From: an uncultured Collinsella sp.
GTDB taxonomy: Bacteria > Actinomycetota > Coriobacteriia > Coriobacteriales > Coriobacteriaceae
Assembly: GCA_900539035.1 (NCBI GenBank)
Contig: UQAU01000042.1
Span: 1-15,491 of the forward strand
Direction: 5' to 3'
Length of the DNA: 15,491 nt
Shown here: one piece after another, positions 6,812 through 13,118 of the stretch
Layout: every line of letters begins with the position of its first letter
Position numbering within the stretch: the stretch's first letter is position 1
The notes under the pieces: generated by a model
The model's database searches: none
What the model was told of the DNA's origin: nothing
The model's input: only the letters and a program-made list of their open reading frames with translations
Position numbers and translations under genes: made by a program

Positions 6812-7996
6812 ATGATCAACGAAACTATGTATGCTCGCGGTGCGGAAAGCTCCATCATCCGTGAGATTTTTAGCTATGGCCTTGAGCGCAAGGCGCAGAT
6901 CGGTGCGGAAAACGTATTCGATTTTTCGCTGGGCAATCCGAGCGTTCCAGCGCCCGCTGCCGTGGCTGAGTCGATTAAGAAGGCCCTGGAGCTGCCGAGC
7001 GACCAGCTGCACGGCTACACGCCCGCACCGGGCCTGCCGCAATGTCGTGCCGCTGTGGCCGAATCGCTCAACCGCCGCTTTGGCACGAGCTATGAGGGCA
7101 AAGACGTCTTTATGACGGTGGGTGCCGCGGCTTCGCTCACCTGCACGCTCAACGCCGTTACGAACCCGGGCGACGAGGTTATTGTTATCGCCCCGTACTT
7201 TCCGGAGTATCGCGTTTGGATTGAGAAGGCCGGCTGCACGTGTGTTGAGACGCTCGCCGATGAAGATACGTTCCAGCTGAGCGTGGACAACGTGCTCAAG
7301 GCGATCAGCGATAAGACGGCGGCCGTCATCATCGACTCTCCCAACAATCCGACCGGTGCCGTATATACATGCGACACGCTGATGCGACTGGCCAATGTTC
7401 TGCGCGAGGCCAACGCTCAGCGCGATCCCGAGAATCCGATTATGCTCATCTCGGATGAGCCGTACCGCGAAATCGTGTACGGTGCCGAGGTGCCTTGGGT
7501 GCCCTCGATTTACAAGCACACCATCGTGTGCTACTCGTATTCCAAGTCGCTGTCGCTGCCGGGTGAGCGCGTGGGGTGGATCTTGGTTCCCAACACCAAT
7601 CCGCAGGCTGCCCGTCTGATGCCGGCTGTTGCGGGTGCTGCCCGTACGCTGGGTTTTGTATGCGCACCGGCACTCTTCCAGCGCGTGATCATCGATTGCA
7701 TCGATGAGCCGAGTGACGTTGAGGCCTATGCACGCAACCGCACCACGCTTACCGACGCACTAGCGGAGTACGGTTACACCTATGTTGAGCCAGACGGTGC
7801 TTTCTACCTGTGGGTGAAGGCACTCGAGCCCGATGCGAATCCGTTTTGCGAGCGCGCAAAGAAGTATGAGTTGCTTGCGGTTCCCTCGGACAGCTTTGGT
7901 ATGCCGGGTTGGTTCCGCCTGGGCTATTGCGTGAGCTACGAAACGATTGTCAATTCGCTACCCGCTTGGAAACAGTTGGCGGACGAGTATCGTTAA
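6812..7996 (+). CDS. class I/II PLP-dependent aminotransferase
   Basis: A 394-residue cytosolic fold-type I enzyme that would move an amino group between an amino acid and a 2-oxo acid. Visible hallmarks are DFSLGNPSVPAP near the N-terminus, a HGYTPAPGLPQCR substrate-loop region, and the PLP-binding NNPTG segment. ISDEPYREIVY supplies the cofactor-contacting Asp and Tyr. The Schiff-base lysine is K245 in SYSKSLSLPGERVGW, and the carboxylate-binding arginine is likely R369 in FRLGYC. Length is typical of aspartate-aminotransferase-like proteins. The substrate cannot be told from sequence; aspartate, alanine or aromatic amino acids are all possible. The annotated start excludes 33 residues encoded by the palindrome and promoter. 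The gene appears monocistronic. Confidence 0.92.
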   Translation: MINETMYARGAESSIIREIFSYGLERKAQIGAENVFDFSLGNPSVPAPAAVAESIKKALELPSDQLHGYTPAPGLPQCRAAVAESLNRRFGTSYEGKDVFMTVGAAASLTCTLNAVTNPGDEVIVIAPYFPEYRVWIEKAGCTCVETLADEDTFQLSVDNVLKAISDKTAAVIIDSPNNPTGAVYTCDTLMRLANVLREANAQRDPENPIMLISDEPYREIVYGAEVPWVPSIYKHTIVCYSYSKSLSLPGERVGWILVPNTNPQAARLMPAVAGAARTLGFVCAPALFQRVIIDCIDEPSDVEAYARNRTTLTDALAEYGYTYVEPDGAFYLWVKALEPDANPFCERAKKYELLAVPSDSFGMPGWFRLGYCVSYETIVNSLPAWKQLADEYR

Positions 7997-8013
7997 AAGT
8001 AAAGCGCTCTGCC

Positions 8014-8061
8014 TACAATGTTTTACGTGAAACGGGGTTTGGTGTTAAGCCGGACCCCGTT
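8014..8061 (+). promoter_or_regulatory. promoter-like box and hairpin between two genes
   Basis: TACAAT at 8014-8019 is followed closely by an 8-bp stem, AACGGGGT (8031-8038) with ACCCCGTT (8054-8061), with a 15-nt loop. The hairpin could be the aminotransferase terminator, although no T run follows. Alternatively the pair could mark the 5' end of a structured leader to the PHP gene. No protein-coding gene is credible in the 165-nt gap. Confidence 0.35.
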
Positions 8062-8094
8062 GTCATGGACGTTGTGTCTTTGGGATGGAGTGGT

Positions 8095-8156
8095 TTTACG
8101 ACTATCGAAGCCTATGCGTACAATGAATATAAGCGACGGCCGTGCCAGATAAGGAG
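8095..8156 (+). promoter_or_regulatory. promoter and ribosome binding site of the PHP phosphatase gene
   Basis: TTTACG (8095-8100) and TACAAT (8119-8124), 18 nt apart, make the most complete -35/-10 pair on the plus strand. AAGGAG at 8151-8156 lies 5 nt before the ATG at 8162. Confidence 0.55.
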
Positions 8157-8161
8157 ACCTG

Positions 8162-8983
8162 ATGCCCTACCTGCTTTCTTGTGACATTCATACCCATACG
8201 ATGTTCTCTGCGCATGCATATTCGACCATTGAGGAGAATGTGTACTGGGCGGCAGAGCGTGGCCTGCAGGTGCTCGGATCTGCCGACCATCTGAGCTCTA
8301 TGGTTACGGCTTGCCCCAATGACCTGCGCAGTTACCAGTTCTTTATCAACCAGGATATCTGGCCGCGCATTTGGAGCGGCGTGCTAGTGCTGCGTGGTGC
8401 CGAGGCCGATATCGTTTCGCTGGACGGAAGCCTGTTTGGCGAGGACACTCCTGTCACGCTCGATATTGCCGGCGATTCGTACAGCCGTCAGCATTCGCTG
8501 TTCGATTTGGTTACGCGTAATTTGGATTATTTGGTTGCAAGCGTGCATAATCCGCAGATTGCTGAGGGCGCGACGCTGGCCCAGACGACCGAGATGTATA
8601 TCAATGCCTTGGAACACCCCAAGGTGTTCATGCTGGGCCACGCGGGTCGCTCGGGCGTGCCGTTCGATATCGACGAGGTGCTGTTGGCGGCTAAGGCCAA
8701 GCACAAGATTATCGAGATCAACAACCATAGTCTTGAACACGGTGTCGACACTGAGCATTGGGCTGTATGCCGCAAGATCGCCGAGCGTTGCGCCGAGCTG
8801 GGCGTGGGCATTGGCGTTTCGACCGATGCGCACATTGGCATGGCAATTGGTAAGCTCGATTACGCTCGCAAGATGCTCGACGAGATTCACTTCCCGTTGG
8901 ATCTGATCGTGACGCGCGATCGCGAGACACTGCTGCGCGAGATGGCGGCAGCCGGCGTGTGCGACCTGCGCAATGGGATGTAG
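8162..8983 (+). CDS. PHP-family metal-dependent phosphatase (YcdX-like)
   Basis: A 273-residue cytoplasmic protein with the full set of PHP-domain metal ligands spaced as in the trinuclear-zinc YcdX group. They are HTH at 10-12, H18, DH at 42-43, E81 in GAEADI, H129 in SVHNP, H160 in GHAGR, and D222/H224 in STDAH. YcdX-type enzymes hydrolyse phosphate monoesters. The physiological substrate is not deducible, and histidinol phosphatase of the PHP type is a less likely alternative because no histidine genes are nearby. AAGGAG at 8151 fixes the ATG. The gene has its own promoter and ends before a terminator shared with the convergent methyltransferase gene. Confidence 0.9.
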   Translation: MPYLLSCDIHTHTMFSAHAYSTIEENVYWAAERGLQVLGSADHLSSMVTACPNDLRSYQFFINQDIWPRIWSGVLVLRGAEADIVSLDGSLFGEDTPVTLDIAGDSYSRQHSLFDLVTRNLDYLVASVHNPQIAEGATLAQTTEMYINALEHPKVFMLGHAGRSGVPFDIDEVLLAAKAKHKIIEINNHSLEHGVDTEHWAVCRKIAERCAELGVGIGVSTDAHIGMAIGKLDYARKMLDEIHFPLDLIVTRDRETLLREMAAAGVCDLRNGM

Positions 8984-9003
8984 CGGAGTTTATAAACCAA
9001 GCG

Positions 9004-9035
9004 AAGGGGGCGGCCCAGATGGGTCGCCCCCTTTC
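9004..9035. terminator. terminator between convergent genes
   Basis: AAGGGGGCG (9004-9012) pairs with 9025-9033. The helix continues through a G-U pair and CCC/GGG to an AGAT loop, making an almost fully paired hairpin of 30 nt. A short T-rich tail (9032-9038) follows on the plus strand. It lies between the PHP gene (ends 8983) and the methyltransferase gene (ends 9062). Confidence 0.8.
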
Positions 9036-9061
9036 TTGTCCCAAAAATCTACTGAGGTTGG

Positions 9062-10510
9062 TTAGCGGCGTTCGAGGACCGCTACGGCTTCGGTGTGGTC
9101 GGTGTGAGGGAACATGTCGACGGGCGTGATCTTGAGCAGGCGATAGCCTCCGTCGAGGAGCTGATGCAGGTCGCGCTCTTGAGTCACGGGGTTGCAGCTG
9201 ATATAGGTGATGCGGCGCGGCTTAAGCGCGCAGGCAGCTTCGAGGAACTCGGGGGTAGAGCCGGCGCGCGGCGGATCGATGGAAAGGACATCGACCCGCT
9301 CGTTGTTGTCGGCGGCATCTAGGATGTAGTCGGTGGCATCGTCGGCCATAAACCAAGCGCTGCGGGTGAGGCCGTTGAGCTCGGCATTGCGGCGTGCGTC
9401 GGCAATGCCCGCCGGGTTGCGCTCCACGCCGAGCAGCATAATGCCGATACCCTTGTTCTGGGCATCTTTAGCTGCGCAAAGACCGATGGTACCGCTGCCA
9501 CAGTAGGCATCCATGAGCACATCGCCCTGGTGCAAATCCATGCCGTCGATAGCGAGCTGATAGAGCAGCTCGGTCTGTTGCGGGTTGGTCTGATAAAACG
9601 CGGTGGGGGAGATGTCGAATTCGCAGCCGAGCAGCTGGTCGCGCATGCATTCGGCGCCATACACGATGCGGGTTTCCTCGCCGAGGATGGCGTTGCCGGG
9701 GCGTCCGTTGATGTTTTGGGCGACGGTGACGATGCGCGGATCGAGTGCGGCGACAGCCTCAAAGAACTCCTGCGCATGCGGCAAGTCGCGCTGAGCGGTC
9801 ACGAGCGTAACCATGACCTGGTCGGTACGCCAACCGCAGCGGACGACGGCATAGCGAAGCAAACCAAGATGCTTGTCCTCATTAAAGGCGGGAATATGCA
9901 ACCGCTCAGCTTCGCGTGCGATGCCGTTGAGAATCTGACGGGCACCCGGTGCCTCGACGGGGCATTCGGGTACGGCAACGATCTTGTGCGTGCCGCGCTC
10001 AAAGAAACCGCAACGGACGGCGCCCTCCTTACCGGGAGCAAAGGGAGTGGCAGCCTTATGACGAAAACCGCGCGGCGCAGGATATTTACCCGGGTCGCCC
10101 AGGGTGACACCCATGCCACGAATAGGATCTACAGCAATGCCCTCACGCTCACAAAGCGAAGCAAAAAGCTCCTCCATAGCAGCCTGCTTAGCTGCCAACT
10201 GCTTTTTATAAGGACGATTGAGCGTCGTGCACCCACCGCAAGCTTTCATGATCGAACAGGGGGACTTGGGGTCCACAGCCTTACGCGCAGACGAAACCCG
10301 ATCTTTATGCGAGCGCTTGGAGCGAGTCTGAGATGCCTTATCCTCGTTCCGACGAGAGCCGGGACGCTTGGCCTTAGCCTTGCCCTTGGCCGATTTACCC
10401 TTCGCGTCCTGAGACGACTTGGATTTCTGAGAAGATTTTTTCTCCTCTGACCCCTCAGCCGCCTCGATCAAAGCACGACGAGCCTTACGCTCCGCACGAG
10501 ATTCTGCCAT
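9062..10510 (-). CDS. 23S rRNA (uracil-5-)-methyltransferase, RlmD/RumA/TrmA family
   Basis: A 482-residue SAM-dependent enzyme that methylates C5 of a uridine, probably in 23S rRNA. Four cysteines in the RumA 4Fe-4S pattern are present: C85, C91 and C94 (CxxxxxCxxC), plus C183 in VPECPVE. The SAM-binding DAYCGSGTIGL begins at about residue 334. DPPRAGS and the catalytic nucleophile C439 in ISCNP follow, and VDMFPHTDHTE sits near the C-terminus. The usual N-terminal TRAM RNA-binding domain is missing. In its place, residues 1-80 form a Lys/Arg/Ser-rich, low-complexity tail that could bind rRNA. A GTG 12 nt upstream is possible, but GTGGAG there is better read as the ribosome binding site for the ATG at 10510. 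The target uridine (U1939, U747 or tRNA U54) cannot be decided from this sequence. Confidence 0.93.
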   Translation of the reverse strand: MAESRAERKARRALIEAAEGSEEKKSSQKSKSSQDAKGKSAKGKAKAKRPGSRRNEDKASQTRSKRSHKDRVSSARKAVDPKSPCSIMKACGGCTTLNRPYKKQLAAKQAAMEELFASLCEREGIAVDPIRGMGVTLGDPGKYPAPRGFRHKAATPFAPGKEGAVRCGFFERGTHKIVAVPECPVEAPGARQILNGIAREAERLHIPAFNEDKHLGLLRYAVVRCGWRTDQVMVTLVTAQRDLPHAQEFFEAVAALDPRIVTVAQNINGRPGNAILGEETRIVYGAECMRDQLLGCEFDISPTAFYQTNPQQTELLYQLAIDGMDLHQGDVLMDAYCGSGTIGLCAAKDAQNKGIGIMLLGVERNPAGIADARRNAELNGLTRSAWFMADDATDYILDAADNNERVDVLSIDPPRAGSTPEFLEAACALKPRRITYISCNPVTQERDLHQLLDGGYRLLKITPVDMFPHTDHTEAVAVLERR

Positions 10511-10548
10511 CAATAACTCCACTAATTTATAAATTTAAAGCTACAAGC

Positions 10549-10554
10549 ATTGTA
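10549..10554 (-). promoter_or_regulatory. -10 box of the methyltransferase gene
   Basis: TACAAT on the minus strand lies 38 nt before the ATG at 10510, followed by an AT-rich leader. No good -35 hexamer is seen 16-18 nt upstream. Confidence 0.5.
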
Positions 10555-10594
10555 CCGTGTCAAGCCAACAGACGATATGCAAGCGGTTTATTGG

Positions 10595-10605
10595 TATCAG
10601 TGATA
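10595..10605. promoter_or_regulatory. short perfect palindrome, possible operator
   Basis: TATCA-G-TGATA (11 bp) sits about 40 bp upstream of the methyltransferase -10 box and about 45 bp before the 77-nt repeat. It could be a protein-binding site; nothing further supports this. Confidence 0.2.
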
Positions 10606-10647
10606 GGTACAACGATGATTGCCCGCTGGGCTCCGGGGCGGGGGTTA

Positions 10648-10724
10648 AGTTTATCGCGAGTTCCGCACGAACAGGAGGCCACTTAATGTGGCCTCCGTCG
10701 TGAGCAGGACTGTAGAGCAGGAAA
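10648..10724 (+). repeat. 77-nt structured repeat, copy A (putative RNA element)
   Basis: This copy is the same length as copy B at 15415-15491 (opposite strand) and identical over its first 22 and last 21 positions (AGTTTATCGCGAG... and ...GTAGAGCAGGAAA). The centre is a perfect 9-bp hairpin, GGAGGCCAC-TTAAT-GTGGCCTCC (10674-10696). Around it, weaker pairing is possible: 19-23 with 51-55 of the element here, and 12-16 with 60-64 including one G-U pair. No open reading frame or T run is present. It lies in the 253-nt gap between the methyltransferase start and the end of the Toprim gene. I do not recognise it as a named RNA family. Confidence 0.7.
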
Positions 10725-10729
10725 CCTAA

Positions 10730-10758
10730 GCCGGTGTCCCCGCTCTCCCGGGGCCGGC
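10730..10758 (-). terminator. GC-rich hairpin after the Toprim-domain gene
   Basis: GCCGG (10730-10734) pairs with 10754-10758, and CCCC (10738-10741) with GGGG (10750-10753), leaving a 3-nt bulge and an 8-nt loop. It begins 6 nt after the stop of the minus-strand gene. Only a few T residues follow, so it is a weak or factor-assisted terminator, or a 3'-end stabiliser. Confidence 0.55.
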
Positions 10759-10763
10759 GGAAT

Positions 10764-12935
10764 CTAGTTGTTCAGCATGCGGTCGAAGCTTCCCGAGTCA
10801 CCATCTCGATAGTCTGCGGTCATCAGAATCTCCTGCGGAATGCGCCCGCCTTCACGTAGCACGTTGCGGAACTGCACGCGCGTAACCATGGGCAGATCCT
10901 TGATCGTCGCTGCCAGGTTCTGCGGCACGCCCTGGTTGGCAGCCGCGGGCTCGCACTCGCCGCCGGCCTTCATGCGACGCTTATGCTCGGCGAGCATGGC
11001 GCGGTACATGCCGGCATGCAGGCGAATCTCAACCACATTGGCATTGCGAGCCTGCTCGACGATGCGCGCGCCCTCGCGATCGATATCGCCCACGTAGTAG
11101 ACGTAGTTAAAGCGATAGCCAATCTCAGCCAGATAATCATCCAGTGCGTGCGAGACGCTCGCCTTGCAGCCGCCGCCAAAAATCACGCCGCCCACCTTGG
11201 TACCAAAGAGCTTGGCATGTTTGCGTCCGCGCAGCAGCTTGACGATCTCGTCGTAGGTGTCCAGGTTCTCGACCATAATGAACGGCTTGTCGGCGCCCAG
11301 CGTAAAGAAGCCCGTAAAGTGCACGGGACGATTGGGGGCGACCTTGATCGCCTGCATGCTGATGCCCTTTTCGGTCATACGCCTGATCAGGCGCTCACCG
11401 TGCTTGCCGTCAAAAGCCTTCTCGTCGTTAAAGATCTGGTAGGCACGCTGACGGCGCGAGGCAACCGGCGTATCGGCACCTCGGTTCTGCTCGATCCAAG
11501 CCTGGATGATTGCGATTTCCTCGGCAATCTTGCGGTTGGACATCTCGTTGTGCTGAGTGCGCTGCGGAGCCTTTTTGCCGTCCTTGCCCTCGACCTTTAC
11601 GATCTGTGTCTGCTGCTCCTTGATCTTAGAGAGCGCCGTAGGCGTAGGGACAACTTTGAGCAGCTGCCTGCCTAAAACGCGGGCAAGGGCAAACGCCGAG
11701 ACCTCGCCGTGAACGGCCGACTTGGGCTGCTGGGCAGCAGTATCTGCTGCGGCAGACTCCGGCTTCTTCTGAGACTTGCGCTTAGAATCGCCTTGGGGAT
11801 TGCGCTCGCGCTTCGGCATAGACGTCTGCTTCTGCGGACGATCGGACTTGCTCTCCTTCGCCGGCTGGCGCTTAGGCTGCCCCGAAGAAACCTCGACCTT
11901 CGCATCTTCGTCCTGCGGCGTGGTCTTCTCGGCCGCAGTCTCGGCATGGGAACTGCGGCCCCCACGATGGCGACGGCGGCGAGGCTTGCTCGACGCGCCC
12001 GGCTCCGTCTGCTCATCAGTAGGCTGCTGGCCCTTGGCCTCGGCATCAACCTCAAGCTGCGGCTCAACAGGCTTCTGTTCGCGAGCCGCCGGCTCAACGG
12101 CCTTCTCGTCCTGGGTGGTCGAAACCGACTCGCCCTTCTCCTGACGCCTTACGGGATACGCGCGTCCCGCAAAACCACGTCCGGGACGACATGAACCCGG
12201 AGCCTTCTTGGCAGACTCCTCAACATCGCCTGCAACCTCAGAAGACTCTTCAACCTCACGCGCGGCATCCTGCTGTGCAGCCTTAAAGTGAGCACCGCGA
12301 CGGCGCTTGGGCTCTTGGGCCTCCACGGGCTTTTGCTCCTTCGTAGGCTTCTGCGACTCGGCAGCAACCTCGGTCTCAACAGCCTCGGCATCCGTCTCAC
12401 CTTTTTGAGCAACGGCGCGACGGAAGCGCTCCTGCTGGGCACGGCGCTGAGCATCGCGCTTGCCGCCCCCGCCAAAACCGCCGCGGCCGGCCTTGGCCGT
12501 AAAGGCTCGAACGACGCTCTCGTCAAGCAGCTCGTCGGTATCGACATGCTCGCGCGGAGCTGTTTTCACCGAAGCGGGCGCCTCGACAACGTCCTCGACG
12601 GTCTCTTCGGCAGCCTCGGCAAGCTGCTCCTGGACATCACTTATCTCGGCATGAATGGTATAGAACGCCGGGCGCCCGTTAATGCCGCTGCCCTCGATCT
12701 TGGTAACGATCTTTGCCGCGATGAGTTCGTCGCGCATCGCCTTGGTGTCGCATTCCTTATCGACGGAGCGGAAAATCTGCGCCAGCGCGCTCGATTTGAT
12801 TTTGAGTGCCTTGCGGCAGAGCAGGTCGTAGGCAACCAGCTTGGCGCGCTCGGCAGAAAGCGACGTCTGGCTGCTCAGACGCTCAGCCAGGGCATCGACA
12901 TTATTTTGGTTATCGGAATATACCGTCTTGGCCAC
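10764..12935 (-). CDS. long disordered protein with C-terminal JetD/DUF2220-like Toprim domain
   Basis: About 723 residues in three parts. Residues 1-100 form a helical, possibly winged-helix domain. Residues about 105-440 are low-complexity, rich in Glu, Lys, Gln, Ala and Pro with RG-type patches (GRGGFGGGGKR, KPRRRRHRGGR), and are probably disordered and nucleic-acid-binding. Residues about 470-723 look like the C-terminal half of JetD/DUF2220 proteins: QIFNDEK (N503-K506), VENLDTY (E556), FGGG, YYVGDIDREG (D617, D619) and a final RIPQEIL. E556 and D617/D619 fit the Toprim metal site. JetD is the nuclease subunit of the Wadjet anti-plasmid system, but no JetA, JetB or JetC partner is in the window, so the role is unknown. 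An ATG at 12959 is in frame, but GAAAGGGG then lies inside the coding region; that motif fits as the ribosome binding site for GTG at 12935. Confidence 0.8.
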   Translation of the reverse strand: MAKTVYSDNQNNVDALAERLSSQTSLSAERAKLVAYDLLCRKALKIKSSALAQIFRSVDKECDTKAMRDELIAAKIVTKIEGSGINGRPAFYTIHAEISDVQEQLAEAAEETVEDVVEAPASVKTAPREHVDTDELLDESVVRAFTAKAGRGGFGGGGKRDAQRRAQQERFRRAVAQKGETDAEAVETEVAAESQKPTKEQKPVEAQEPKRRRGAHFKAAQQDAAREVEESSEVAGDVEESAKKAPGSCRPGRGFAGRAYPVRRQEKGESVSTTQDEKAVEPAAREQKPVEPQLEVDAEAKGQQPTDEQTEPGASSKPRRRRHRGGRSSHAETAAEKTTPQDEDAKVEVSSGQPKRQPAKESKSDRPQKQTSMPKRERNPQGDSKRKSQKKPESAAADTAAQQPKSAVHGEVSAFALARVLGRQLLKVVPTPTALSKIKEQQTQIVKVEGKDGKKAPQRTQHNEMSNRKIAEEIAIIQAWIEQNRGADTPVASRRQRAYQIFNDEKAFDGKHGERLIRRMTEKGISMQAIKVAPNRPVHFTGFFTLGADKPFIMVENLDTYDEIVKLLRGRKHAKLFGTKVGGVIFGGGCKASVSHALDDYLAEIGYRFNYVYYVGDIDREGARIVEQARNANVVEIRLHAGMYRAMLAEHKRRMKAGGECEPAAANQGVPQNLAATIKDLPMVTRVQFRNVLREGGRIPQEILMTADYRDGDSGSFDRMLNN

Positions 12936-12947
12936 GGGGCCCCTTTC

Positions 12948-12961
12948 ATATGTACACATAT
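12948..12961. promoter_or_regulatory. 14-bp palindrome at the start of the Toprim gene, possible operator
   Basis: ATATGT-AC-ACATAT is an inverted repeat with 6-bp arms, 13 nt upstream of the GTG at 12935, next to an AT-rich stretch (12950-12975). That stretch is the only plausible promoter region for this gene after the cstA terminator. Binding here could block transcription or translation. Confidence 0.3.
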
Positions 12962-13040
12962 ACGTCTATATGGTACAACGCGCGAGCCTATCCACGCAAA
13001 ACATCTGCGAGAACGCCCTTGCATCACCCGTTCTCACAAG

Positions 13041-13080
13041 AAAAAAGACCGAGCCCGCGCAGTCGCGGACCCGGTCTTTC
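13041..13080 (-). terminator. intrinsic terminator of cstA
   Basis: An outer 8-bp stem (13044-13051 with 13072-13079) and an inner CCGCG/CGCGG stem with a CAGT loop are followed on the minus strand by six T residues (13046-13041). It lies 39 nt after the cstA stop and separates cstA from the Toprim gene. Confidence 0.88.
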
Positions 13081-13118
13081 CGAGTCATATGGATGGAACG
13101 GTTAGCCTATCAAGCTGG

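Noticed and set aside
8018..8152. 44-codon open frame between the aminotransferase and PHP genes
   Set aside because: No ribosome binding site, its ATG overlaps a -10 box, and composition is unlike the neighbouring genes.
10764..12935. A complete Wadjet (JetABCD) defence system
   Set aside because: Only a JetD-like C-terminal domain is present; no condensin-like JetA/B/C genes flank it in the window.
12936..12959. ATG at 12959 as the start of the Toprim-domain gene
   Set aside because: It would place the GAAAGGGG ribosome binding site inside the coding region; GTG at 12935 is correctly spaced from it.
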